From CALRQJ02 sp943370285 (GTDB taxonomy: Bacteria > Bacteroidota > Bacteroidia > Chitinophagales > Chitinophagaceae), in assembly GCA_943370285.1 (NCBI GenBank), contig CALRQJ020000008.1, positions 1 through 64,000 on the forward strand: a stretch of 64,000 bases of DNA. Direction: 5' to 3'. A program made the position numbers and the translations under genes. Below are positions 1-8,263 of this stretch, one piece after another. The first letter of the stretch is position 1; each line of letters starts with the position of its first letter. The notes beneath the pieces are model-generated. The model saw nothing but the letters and a program-made list of their open reading frames with translations. It searched no databases and had not been told where the DNA came from.

Positions 1-1
1 T

Positions 2-688
2 TTATTTTTTTTATTTTATAATATTGTCAATGTAACTGGTCAAAATACAATTTTTACGCCTCGAAAAGTTGTATTTAAAGAGTTTACAAATATTTCTGAA
101 GAAGGGAAAATACAATTCTCTATGCTAAGAAATAAAATGGTTGATACAGTTAATCGCAGACAAGGCGAAGATTCAATGGCACAAGTTTTTGGTGGAATCA
201 TGGGGGAATTTATGCAACTAGATTTATTAAAAAAAGACAGTACCCAAAGATTGAATATAGTTTTTGAAAATGACTCACTTTGGCGCTATTCAACAAGATA
301 TAACCAAATTATTGATAATAAAACACTTTTGGATTTTTGGCAACCAAGAGGGTATCGAAAGGATTCTATACAAAATGCAAGCTTAAAAGGTATTAAAAAT
401 GATAGTGTTACCATTTCGGTTTTCAAAAACGATACAAAAAGCATACTTGGTATTTCATGTTATAAAGTAGTCATCGTTAAAAAGGAAAAGTTAGATGCAG
501 ATTTGTCTTTTTTAAAGTTGGGGGATGATATTTATGAAATGTATGTTTCGGATGATATTCATTTACCATTATATGCTGTCAACTATTTATCAATAGATGC
601 CAACTTTTTTCCACTTGAGATTATTCATTGGAATGCTTATATGAGCGGTATCAAAGACGTAACTATTGCACAAGCTATCTTACGGTAG
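2..688 (+). CDS. Secreted protein of unknown function, 5' end outside window
   Basis: The reading frame is open from the window edge to the stop at 688, so the true start lies to the left. The first visible residues are hydrophobic (FFLFYN) and run into VTGQ, which looks like the end of a signal peptide, so the protein is probably exported. An internal ATG at 122 gives 188 codons but would drop this signal. The rest has many Asp/Asn/Lys and the segment ILGISCYKVVI followed by a YEMYVSDD strand. This vaguely recalls the GLPGLI-type secreted proteins of Bacteroidetes, but the diagnostic GLPGLI motif is absent. Function unknown. Confidence 0.6.
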   Translation, partial: LFFLFYNIVNVTGQNTIFTPRKVVFKEFTNISEEGKIQFSMLRNKMVDTVNRRQGEDSMAQVFGGIMGEFMQLDLLKKDSTQRLNIVFENDSLWRYSTRYNQIIDNKTLLDFWQPRGYRKDSIQNASLKGIKNDSVTISVFKNDTKSILGISCYKVVIVKKEKLDADLSFLKLGDDIYEMYVSDDIHLPLYAVNYLSIDANFFPLEIIHWNAYMSGIKDVTIAQAILR

Positions 689-730
689 TAAGTATTTAAT
701 TAGTAATCCACCGATTTTTTGAATTTTTTC

Positions 731-1420
731 TTACAACATCCCCTCATCTGCAAAACTGTAATAACCTTCATCACTTACAATAATATGGTCCATTACGGTA
801 ATGTCTAAAAGTTTAGCGGCGGCAACAATTTTTCTGGTAATGTCTTCATCTGAACGGCTTGGTTTTACATTACCACTGGGATGATTATGGGATAGAATAA
901 TGGATGTGGCTTCTTGTTCCAATGCTTTTTTTAGAATGACTCTCGGGTCTGCAACCGTTCCGGTAATGCCCCCTTCGCTAATAATTTCGTAATGCTTAAT
1001 CACATTGGCTCGGTTGAGAAAAACAACAGCAAATACTTCCTTATTCTTGTATTGTAATTTGGCTTTAAGAAAATGTGCTATATCGCTGCTGCTTAACACT
1101 TTTTCTTTCTTTCTATCGGTGGCTTCTCGGCGTTGTCCCAATTCTAAAGCGGCAACAATGGAAATGGCTTTGGCTTCGCCAATACCTTTTACTTTCAGTT
1201 GTAAAATTTCTTTTACTCCCATTCTACCCAACTGATGTAAGTTATTATTGACGGCAGCCATCAAGTCCATACAAACCTGTACGGCACTTTTATCTCTGGT
1301 ACCGTTGTTAATTAAAATGGCCAACAATTCTGCACTGCTTAGGGCTTCCGTACCTTTGGCGATTAGTTTTTCTCGGGGTCTGTCGTCTGTTGCCCAGTTT
1401 TTAATAGACCTATTTTCCAT
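731..1420 (-). CDS. radC: RadC family (UPF0758) JAB-domain protein
   Basis: 229 residues, the usual family length. The N-terminal half (about 1-95) is the helix-hairpin-helix-like UPF0758 region, with VKGIGEAKA near residue 80. The C-terminal half is an MPN/JAB metalloprotease fold with the complete JAMM zinc motif: H178 and H180 in SHNHPSG and D191 in SRSDED, plus SEGG near 150. The family was named for DNA repair but its role is still unclear; a metal-dependent hydrolase fold is well supported. It is divergent from prs, with a 149-bp intergenic region. The ATG at 1420 gives the expected MENRSIKNWA start. Confidence 0.93.
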   Translation of the reverse strand: MENRSIKNWATDDRPREKLIAKGTEALSSAELLAILINNGTRDKSAVQVCMDLMAAVNNNLHQLGRMGVKEILQLKVKGIGEAKAISIVAALELGQRREATDRKKEKVLSSSDIAHFLKAKLQYKNKEVFAVVFLNRANVIKHYEIISEGGITGTVADPRVILKKALEQEATSIILSHNHPSGNVKPSRSDEDITRKIVAAAKLLDITVMDHIIVSDEGYYSFADEGML

Positions 1421-1550
1421 ATCGGTTGATTTACTGCTCCAAATTAATAAAAATTATCATAAGGGTAACAGTTTCGCACAATGTATTCAGATGTCAGGCA
1501 ACTTATAAAATTTGCTGCGGCTCAAAAACAGATTTAAGGTTGCATATAGC

Positions 1551-1558
1551 TATCTTCG
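1551..1558 (+). promoter_or_regulatory. Putative -7 box for prs (TATCTTCG)
   Basis: Matches the Bacteroidetes sigma-A -7 consensus TAnnTTTG with one change. It lies 12-20 bp before the two candidate prs start codons. No clear TTTG -33 element is seen. Confidence 0.45.
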
Positions 1559-1569
1559 CAGCACACTTC

Positions 1570-2535
1570 ATGAATACTATGAACCCCTCCGTAAAAATCT
1601 TCTCTGGAACCGGTTCGCAGGAACTGGCCAAAAAAATTGCAGAGCGTTTTGGTGCGCCACTCGGTAAAGTCAACATTCAAAAATTTAGTGATGGTGAGTT
1701 TCAACCCATCTTTCTAGAAAGTATTCGTGGCGATTATGTGTTTCTGATTCAGAGCACTTTTGCGCCAACCGATAACTTAATGGAATTGTTGTTGATGATT
1801 GATGCTGCCAAAAGAGCAAGTGCCCATCGTATTGTTGTTGTTATTCCTTATTATGGCTATGCCAGACAAGACCGAAAAGACAAGCCCCGTGTGGCTATCG
1901 GCTCAAAACTCATTGCTACTTTATTACAAGCAGCAGGGGCACATCGGGTGATTACTATGGACCTACATGCGCCGCAAATTCAAGGTTTCTTTGATATTCC
2001 GGTAGATCATTTAGATAGCTCGGCCATCTTTATCCCATACATTGAACAATTACGTTTACCCAACCTTACTTTTGCGGCACCCGATGTGGGCAGTACTAAT
2101 AGGGTTAGAGAAATTGCCAGTTATTTTAATGCCGAAATGGTCATTTGCGATAAGCACCGTAAAAGAGCCAATGAAATTGCCAGCATGGTGGTAATTGGTG
2201 ATGTTGCCGATAGAGATATTGTATTGATAGATGACATTTGCGATACCGGCGGAACCTTAGCAAAAAGTGCCGGATTACTGAAAGATAAGGGTGCTAGAAG
2301 TGTAAGGGCTTTTTGTACACATCCTGTACTAAGCGGAAAAGCCTATGAAAACATCGAAAACAGTGTGTTAGAAGAATTAGTGGTTTGCGATACGATTCCA
2401 CTAAAGCAGGAAACCAGTAAAATCAAAGTGATTTCTGTGGCCGATTTGTTTGCTATTGCCATTCGTAACGCCTATGAAAACAGAAGTATAACTAGCCTGT
2501 TTATTCATAGCCAATTAAGAGGAAGAGATAAATAG
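1570..2535 (+). CDS. prs: Ribose-phosphate pyrophosphokinase (PRPP synthetase)
   Basis: Makes phosphoribosyl pyrophosphate from ribose 5-phosphate and ATP for purine, pyrimidine, histidine and NAD synthesis; cytosolic. From the ATG at 1570 it is 321 residues, close to the family norm. A longer frame back to 1426 would add 48 residues with no family counterpart. Visible motifs are the N-terminal VKIFSGTGSQELA, FSDGEF, the ATP-binding YYGYARQDRK region and the PRPP loop IDDICDTGGT near residue 220. A second ATG at 1579 is equally plausible: with the -7 box at 1551 the leader to 1570 would be only a few bases. A strong terminator follows. Confidence 0.95.
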   Translation: MNTMNPSVKIFSGTGSQELAKKIAERFGAPLGKVNIQKFSDGEFQPIFLESIRGDYVFLIQSTFAPTDNLMELLLMIDAAKRASAHRIVVVIPYYGYARQDRKDKPRVAIGSKLIATLLQAAGAHRVITMDLHAPQIQGFFDIPVDHLDSSAIFIPYIEQLRLPNLTFAAPDVGSTNRVREIASYFNAEMVICDKHRKRANEIASMVVIGDVADRDIVLIDDICDTGGTLAKSAGLLKDKGARSVRAFCTHPVLSGKAYENIENSVLEELVVCDTIPLKQETSKIKVISVADLFAIAIRNAYENRSITSLFIHSQLRGRDK

Positions 2536-2568
2536 AAATTGATTTAAATCATTGATAAATAATAAGTT

Positions 2569-2603
2569 AAGTGGTATTTTCTAACCCAAAATACCACTTT
2601 TTC
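2569..2603 (+). terminator. Rho-independent terminator after prs
   Basis: A perfect 12-bp stem (AAGTGGTATTTT with AAAATACCACTT) and 7-base loop, followed by a T-rich tract. It lies 33 bp after the prs stop. Confidence 0.85.
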
Positions 2604-2690
2604 TTTTCGATGGATGAGCTTCGATGCTGCGTTTTCGAGCAACCCTGTCAAATAATCGCAAAAAATCGGCTTATAATGGCTGTTCTGCCT

Positions 2691-2698
2691 TACCTTCG
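2691..2698 (+). promoter_or_regulatory. Putative -7 box for the L25 gene (TACCTTCG)
   Basis: Fits TAnnTTYG and ends 20 bp before the start codon. The same TTCG-type box occurs before prs, the exonuclease and the GT2 gene, which supports it as a local promoter pattern. Confidence 0.45.
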
Positions 2699-2718
2699 CC
2701 GTCCAAAAAATTTAAACA

Positions 2719-3303
2719 ATGAAAACAATTACCATCGAAGGACAACTGAGGACCGAAATGGGCAAAAAAGCCACCCGCCAACTTCGCTCTCAGGAATTAG
2801 TGCCTGGTGTAATTTACGGGGGTGCCAAAGAAGTATCATTTGCTGCTTCGGCCAAGGCGTTTAAGCCAATCGTTTACACCGGAGAGTTTATGAAAGCAAA
2901 TGTTATCGTAGACGGAAATACCTACGAGTGCATTTTGAAAGATTTGCAATTCAACAAAGTAACTGATGAGTTAATTCACGTTGACTTTTTAGAATTAGTT
3001 GCCGACAAGAAAGTGGTTGCTGATTTGCCGCTAAAGTTAACAGGTGCACCTGCCGGTGTTAAAGCTGGTGGTAAATTAGTTACTAAAATCAAGTCTTTAA
3101 AAGTAAAAACCCTTCCTAAATACTTGAAAGAAGTAATTGAGTTGGATATTACTAATTTAGAATTGAACGGAAACGTTAGAGTAGAAGATGTGAAAGAAGA
3201 AAACATGGAAATTTTAAACTCTCCACGTATTCCTATCGCTTCTATTGTAATGACTCGTCAGTTGAAGCAAGAAGAAGCTACTAAAGACGATAAGAAGAAG
3301 TAA
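2719..3303 (+). CDS. rplY: 50S ribosomal protein L25 / general stress protein Ctc
   Basis: A 5S rRNA-binding ribosomal protein of the long Ctc (TL5) type: an N-terminal L25 domain (about 1-90) plus a C-terminal beta domain (about 95-185). Family signatures are LRTEMGKKATRQLR near the start, VPGVIYGG, and LIHVDFLEL around residue 85-90. The C-terminus is a charged, Lys-rich tail (KDDKKK). At 194 residues it fits Bacteroidetes homologues. It is a single transcription unit with its own -7 box and a strong terminator. The pairing of prs with L25/Ctc is a common bacterial arrangement. Confidence 0.95.
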   Translation: MKTITIEGQLRTEMGKKATRQLRSQELVPGVIYGGAKEVSFAASAKAFKPIVYTGEFMKANVIVDGNTYECILKDLQFNKVTDELIHVDFLELVADKKVVADLPLKLTGAPAGVKAGGKLVTKIKSLKVKTLPKYLKEVIELDITNLELNGNVRVEDVKEENMEILNSPRIPIASIVMTRQLKQEEATKDDKKK

Positions 3304-3323
3304 TACAAAAAAGATAAAAGCTC

Positions 3324-3355
3324 AAAAGCCCGGAACAATTGTTTCGGGCTTTTTT
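3324..3355 (+). terminator. Rho-independent terminator after rplY
   Basis: AAAAGCCCGG pairs with TCGGGCTTTT around an AAC/GTT extension and AATT loop, then a T run. About 20 bp after the stop. Confidence 0.9.
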
Positions 3356-3439
3356 GTTAATTTTTTCTTTCAAAACTTATGGTTATCTACATTAACATTA
3401 TATAAGATAGCCGCTCACTATATTCGCACAACGCAATTC

Positions 3440-3498
3440 AAAAAAACGGATTGCTATCAGCCCCGGTTGAATCTGTTTACAGGTTTTGCAGGGGCTGA
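3440..3498 (-). terminator. Possible terminator hairpin after the 3513-5825 gene
   Basis: TCAGCCCC (3457-3464) and GGGGCTGA (3491-3498) form an 8-bp stem with a 26-base loop just downstream of the minus-strand TonB gene. On that strand the stem is followed, after about 10 bases, by seven T. The long loop and the gap to the T run make this less certain than the other terminators. Confidence 0.4.
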
Positions 3499-3512
3499 GT
3501 CAATGATAGGCA

Positions 3513-5825
3513 TTACTGAAATGTATAGCGAAAACCGAGAAACAAACGAATGCCCTGATTGGGGCCGTACACATAGTTTGGATCGAAGGTTAGGGCATTG
3601 GGATTGCTTGGTGTAGCTATCACACCACCGTTAGTATCAAAATCTACTTGCTTATCAAATGGATCATGGCTACGGGCTATGATGAATGGATTGGCTTTGT
3701 TGGGAGTCCAATTCAGTAGATTCTTTACACCACCATATAATTCTGTTTTGTTAGCCCATTTTTTTGATGCTTGAATATTCTGAATGCTCCATAATGGCGA
3801 TTCTTTTTTTCTAGGGTCTAATTCGCCCAAAACCGGTAATAACATAGAGCCATAAAAATTACCGGTATAATCAATGCTAATATTATGATTGAAGGTATAG
3901 CTGAGTGACCAAGTGCCTGTTATTTTTTCGGTTAATAAAGGCCTTGTACGCTCTGTTAATCCGGTAGATTTGTTTATCTCTCGTTTATACACATCCATTA
4001 TTGTAATTCCTGCTAACAGCTTTAAGCGATGGCCAAAACTCCAATCGGTATTGATGGTAATACCTTTAGATACAGCATTGCCATCAAGATTGTTATAAAT
4101 AATTTGGTTGACATTGGTGGTATAATCAGGGATAATTTGATTGGTAAAATAAGTGTACCATGCAGCAATATCAATCCCTACAAAAGTATTTCTCCAACGC
4201 ATTTTTTTAGCATAATTCATATTGACATTATAACTCTGTTCGGGTTTGAGTTTATCTACAATCACCACTTGTCTAGCACCGGTTAGTGCGGCATGGTCTT
4301 CAGTAAATAAATTCACTACTCTAAATCCGGTTCCGGCATTTAATCGAATGATATCAGTATTTGGAAGTGTTAATTTCCATGCTATTCTTGGGGTAACAAT
4401 ATTGCCATGTCTTTGATCATAATCGTAGCGTAACCCTGCCAATAAAAGTTGATTGACATTGAGTTTCCATTCATTTTGAATGAAAATTCCAGGTAGTATG
4501 ATATTATCGGGTTTATTGATTTGTTTATTAGTATCGACAGTGGCAGTTGTGTTGTCATCATAAAAATTGTAACGGGTAGCGATGCCACTTAGTAATGTCC
4601 AATTTTTTGAAATCGTTTTATCCCAAGTGAGTTGTGCAAATGCAATGTGTTGCTTTGCCATAAAAGCAACTGTTCCGTAATAGGAATTTTGATGGTGATA
4701 ATTGTATGATGCTGAAAGACTTATATTTTCTTTTCCTGGTAAGTCGTACTTTCCTAATAGTTCAACCCTTGAGGTATAGATACTTTCGCCGTAAATACTA
4801 TCTGTACCACGCCAAGTTTTATTCCAACGCATATCGCCACCCCATCGGTCTTCATAAAAATACCTTGCTGCAATATTGGCTACTTTGTTTTCTTTCCTAT
4901 ACCAAGCTATTTTATTAAAAAGTGATATGCGTTTTTGTAGCGTCACGTCAGTAAATTGATCGTTGTTATTGTCAACCGGGTTACTGTAATTGAATAATTG
5001 TAATCCACTTAACACAGTTGCAGATTTTCCCATTAGCCATTTTCCACCAACATCAATACTATGTTCGCCGTAAGTGTTGGTGAAAATATCTGCATTGAAG
5101 GCAGCTGCTTTTCCCGGACTTTTGGTAATGATATTGATTAAGCCCCCTACTGCTTCGGAGCCATATAATGATGATGCCGGGCCTTTTACAATTTCAACTC
5201 TTTCAATCAGTGCATTGGGAATACCGCTTAAACCATACACGGTAGATAATGAGCTTACGATGGGCATTCCATCAATAGTTATCATCGTGTAAGGACCTTC
5301 TAAACCGTTGATATGAATATCTCCTGTATTGCAAATATTACAGTTGAGTTGTGGTCTTACGCCGTTAACATTTTGCAAAGCATCAAATAAACCGGGAGTA
5401 GGATTTTTTCTAAAGAATTGTGGGGTGAAAATTTCTACTTGTACCGGACTAGCACTTACTGCAATAGGTTTTAATGTGCCGGAAACGACTACTTGGTCTA
5501 ACGTATTTTCAGTTGGTGTTAAGGTGATGGTGAGATTGATATTTTCAGAGCCTGAAACGGTGATTTGTTTTTGATAAGGAAAATAACCAACTGCTGAAAT
5601 CTCAATGGTATAATTTCCTTCGGTTAGACGGTCGATTTGAAAGTTGCCATTTTTATCACACAATATTCTTTTATCTGTACCACGAATGGTAACTGTAGCA
5701 AACTCAATGCCTTTGCCTAAACTTGTTACTTTTCCGGTAATGGAAAAAGGCTTCTCCTTTGGGTTGTTGGCAATTGCGGCGATGCCAATCAAAAAGCACA
5801 GAAAAAGTAAAAATTTGTATTTCAT
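3513..5825 (-). CDS. TonB-dependent receptor with carboxypeptidase-regulatory-like N-domain
   Basis: 770 residues. A signal peptide (about 1-20) is followed by a CarboxypepD_reg-like beta domain (27-103), the TonB box/plug region (about 110-235) and a 22-strand-type barrel ending in FRYTFQ. The plug has IERVEIVKGPASSLYGSEAVGG, the standard receptor signature. Outer membrane, TonB-energised uptake of an unknown ligand. Odd: the plug carries C162 and C165 in NCNICNTGDIHINGLEG, a CxxC next to the loop that normally contacts substrate, suggesting metal or redox chemistry. It is preceded by a good -7 box, and a hairpin separates it from the next receptor. Iron, heme, copper or cobalamin are all possible ligands. 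Confidence 0.88.
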   Translation of the reverse strand: MKYKFLLFLCFLIGIAAIANNPKEKPFSITGKVTSLGKGIEFATVTIRGTDKRILCDKNGNFQIDRLTEGNYTIEISAVGYFPYQKQITVSGSENINLTITLTPTENTLDQVVVSGTLKPIAVSASPVQVEIFTPQFFRKNPTPGLFDALQNVNGVRPQLNCNICNTGDIHINGLEGPYTMITIDGMPIVSSLSTVYGLSGIPNALIERVEIVKGPASSLYGSEAVGGLINIITKSPGKAAAFNADIFTNTYGEHSIDVGGKWLMGKSATVLSGLQLFNYSNPVDNNNDQFTDVTLQKRISLFNKIAWYRKENKVANIAARYFYEDRWGGDMRWNKTWRGTDSIYGESIYTSRVELLGKYDLPGKENISLSASYNYHHQNSYYGTVAFMAKQHIAFAQLTWDKTISKNWTLLSGIATRYNFYDDNTTATVDTNKQINKPDNIILPGIFIQNEWKLNVNQLLLAGLRYDYDQRHGNIVTPRIAWKLTLPNTDIIRLNAGTGFRVVNLFTEDHAALTGARQVVIVDKLKPEQSYNVNMNYAKKMRWRNTFVGIDIAAWYTYFTNQIIPDYTTNVNQIIYNNLDGNAVSKGITINTDWSFGHRLKLLAGITIMDVYKREINKSTGLTERTRPLLTEKITGTWSLSYTFNHNISIDYTGNFYGSMLLPVLGELDPRKKESPLWSIQNIQASKKWANKTELYGGVKNLLNWTPNKANPFIIARSHDPFDKQVDFDTNGGVIATPSNPNALTFDPNYVYGPNQGIRLFLGFRYTFQ

Positions 5826-5854
5826 TTTTAGTCTTGTCTAAAAAATAGTTTCGA

Positions 5855-5862
5855 CAAACATA
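5855..5862 (-). promoter_or_regulatory. -7 box TATGTTTG before the TonB receptor
   Basis: Exact TAnnTTTG match on the minus strand, 29 bp upstream of the ATG at 5825. No clear -33 TTTG was found. No cobalamin or other riboswitch is visible in this short leader. Confidence 0.55.
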
Positions 5863-5910
5863 AAGCTAATTTTTCGGGTTTAAAAAATATTTGGTAGCTG
5901 ATTTTATATC

Positions 5911-5946
5911 AAAAGCACAAATGCCATCCAAGGAGGATAGCATTTG
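5911..5946 (-). terminator. Terminator hairpin after the FecA-like gene
   Basis: CAAATGC and GCATTTG pair, with ATCC/GGAT inside after one mismatch. On the minus strand the stem is followed by GCTTTTGAT, a weak T run. Confidence 0.65.
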
Positions 5947-5974
5947 TAGTGTAGGAAGTTGATTATCAGTATGT

Positions 5975-8161
5975 TTAAAGCTTTATTGATAGGCCTGCTG
6001 TAACAAAGGACGGTAGCCCAACTTTAATTCCTTGTGGCCTACGAGATACAATAAATCTTTCGTTGGTGATGTTTTTAGCAGAAATGGAGAGGTTGATTTT
6101 CTGTTGCTTTAATGGTAAAATCGCAGTGGCATCAACAATAAATCTGCTGCTGATTTTTCCTGTTAGGCCATTCGCAGTAGGTTCAATGCTGTTTAATTCA
6201 TCTGTAAATTGATTATCGGTATAATTTCCAAACAATGCAATGCTCCAACCTTTCTTAGCAACAAATGAGATATTGGTATTGCAAATCCATTCCGGTGCAT
6301 AGGTTAGATTATTGCCATTAATATTGATTAAATTACCATTCTTTTGAATGAATCGATTGTCATCAAATTTAGATTGTACCCAAGTTATATTGGCATCTAC
6401 GGTTAAGGAATGTGGTTGTTTTAACCACTTCAAAATATCAACTGATGTAGCCATTTCTACACCTTGGTGTAAAGTAGCACCGCCATTGGCAATGCCTATT
6501 GCATTTTGATTGCCTGATGATTGCGAAATAGGAATAATTTGATTGCTAAACTGCATCATAAATGCGGTGGCTTCAAACCACCAAATGTCATCTTTATTGG
6601 CTCTTATGCCCAATTCATAATTCAAACTTTGTTCTTCTTCAATATCAATAGCAAAGCCTGTTGTGGTAATGGCATCTTTTGTTCTTGGTGGGGCAAACCC
6701 TTTATGAACACCGGCAAAAACCGTCGTATTTTCATTGACTTGAAAATTAATGCCAACACCGGGTATTAATGCAAATACAGTATTGTTAGCGCTAACTAAA
6801 GTATCGGCAGTTACGGTTGCATTATTGATAACAAAACGACCTCTATTTATTTGTCTCTGGTAATTAAATTGTTCCATTCTTATACCTGCATGTGCCGACC
6901 ACTTTTTTGAAAGTTGCATTTTATCTTGGATATATGCACTTGTAGCAAGTCCACTTCTTATTTCATCATCTCTTAAATCACCTGCTGTTGCATTCGCTTT
7001 TCTGCCAACAATAAATTGTTCATTGGCTTTCTCCCATAATAGTCTTACGCCAATTTGGGTTTGGTGTTCAATATTACCTGTAGTTGATATTAATTTTATT
7101 TGCGGTTCAATTCCCGCCACTTCAAATTGACGATTGCGATGGCCATTGGAGTTTAACATGTATAAAGCGCCATTTGCTACTGATTGGTCTCCCCAAACTA
7201 CACCTGTTCTATTAGGAGCAGAAGGGTTAAACGAAAAGTCTTGTCTTCTCCAATTACGGGTAGTGGTATACGCAAATGCTGTAGTTTTTAATTTTAATTT
7301 ATCATTAATGTTATTATGATAAGTTGCACTTATATTGTAACGCCTTACCGGTAGCCGATCATCAGGCGTAAGTATTGTAAAATCTTGTCCGCCTTTATCA
7401 TACATCGTTTGTGTAATGCCTACATAAGTAGAATTTGATAATTCATCGTACACACCGGCTTTGATACCAATACCTGAATGTGAATTGAGTCGAATATGCA
7501 ATTTTGCAGAAAGGTCATTTAAATTAAACCAAGTAGGGCCCATGTTTGCGGCTCTTTTGTGTAGATAGCTTACAATAAAACCTGTATTACCCACGGTATT
7601 GCCATAACTAGCGTAGGCCGAAAAAAAACCGTTTTGTCCTCCATTAATTTTTAATTCAGTACTTGCTTTTGGAGGCGGTGCAGCAGTGATAAAGTTTACC
7701 GCACCACCAATGGTTTGAGGGCCAAATAAAATTTGTCCGCTGCCTTTTAATACTTCTACTGTTTTTACTTTGTCGATGACCGGTGTAAAATACATTTCAG
7801 GTTCTCCGTATGGGTTTAGTGCAACCGGTACCCCATCTTCTAACAATAATATATTACGGCTTCTATCGGGGTCTAATCCTCTAATTCCAATATTAATTCT
7901 TAAGCCAGCCCCCTCTTCATCCACAATGTTCAAGCCAGGTACTTTTCTTAATACATCATTACCGGTTAAAGGTGCTATTTTATTGATTTGTGTAGCATTC
8001 ACAACAGCAATGGAACCCGGTACTTTGCCCAATAATTTATCTTTATACGATACTAATTGAATTTGCGGAATGTCGCCTGTTAAAGTGTCTTTTGAATTAG
8101 TTTGGGCAAATAAGGCCGCAGAAAGAAAACTACATATTGCTGTACTTAATACAAATCTCAT
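5975..8161 (-). CDS. FecA-like TonB-dependent receptor (ferric dicitrate type)
   Basis: The longest frame opens at a TTG (8179). The ATG at 8161 gives a clean signal peptide (MRFVLSTAICSF...LFAQ) and a 728-residue protein. The plug contains RNILLLEDGVPVALNPYGEPEM and ILFGPQTIGGAVNFIT; the DGxPxxxxPYG and YGPQxxGG patterns are those of E. coli FecA and relatives. The barrel ends GLSIKL. It probably imports ferric citrate or a related iron chelate across the outer membrane. There is no N-terminal CarboxypepD_reg domain and no FecR/sigma-interacting extension, so signalling through FecI/FecR is unlikely. No inner-membrane ABC partner is nearby. Confidence 0.82.
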   Translation of the reverse strand: MRFVLSTAICSFLSAALFAQTNSKDTLTGDIPQIQLVSYKDKLLGKVPGSIAVVNATQINKIAPLTGNDVLRKVPGLNIVDEEGAGLRINIGIRGLDPDRSRNILLLEDGVPVALNPYGEPEMYFTPVIDKVKTVEVLKGSGQILFGPQTIGGAVNFITAAPPPKASTELKINGGQNGFFSAYASYGNTVGNTGFIVSYLHKRAANMGPTWFNLNDLSAKLHIRLNSHSGIGIKAGVYDELSNSTYVGITQTMYDKGGQDFTILTPDDRLPVRRYNISATYHNNINDKLKLKTTAFAYTTTRNWRRQDFSFNPSAPNRTGVVWGDQSVANGALYMLNSNGHRNRQFEVAGIEPQIKLISTTGNIEHQTQIGVRLLWEKANEQFIVGRKANATAGDLRDDEIRSGLATSAYIQDKMQLSKKWSAHAGIRMEQFNYQRQINRGRFVINNATVTADTLVSANNTVFALIPGVGINFQVNENTTVFAGVHKGFAPPRTKDAITTTGFAIDIEEEQSLNYELGIRANKDDIWWFEATAFMMQFSNQIIPISQSSGNQNAIGIANGGATLHQGVEMATSVDILKWLKQPHSLTVDANITWVQSKFDDNRFIQKNGNLININGNNLTYAPEWICNTNISFVAKKGWSIALFGNYTDNQFTDELNSIEPTANGLTGKISSRFIVDATAILPLKQQKINLSISAKNITNERFIVSRRPQGIKVGLPSFVTAGLSIKL

Positions 8162-8263
8162 CTCTTGAATTTTCAGCAAAAGTGAGGGTAGCTAAAATCG
8201 CAATTATGCCGTATCGGGAATTCTCATTTACGCATTCGGTAATTAAGCGATTGTTAGCATAGA

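Noticed and set aside
1005..1508. Two plus-strand frames opposite radC
   Set aside because: Antisense shadows of a well-conserved gene.
2571..2864. 97-codon frame before and into the L25 gene
   Set aside because: It covers the prs terminator and overlaps L25 in another frame; composition is not protein-like.
5826..5974. Cobalamin riboswitch ahead of the TonB receptor
   Set aside because: The space is too short and holds a terminator and a promoter; no B12-box-like sequence was found.
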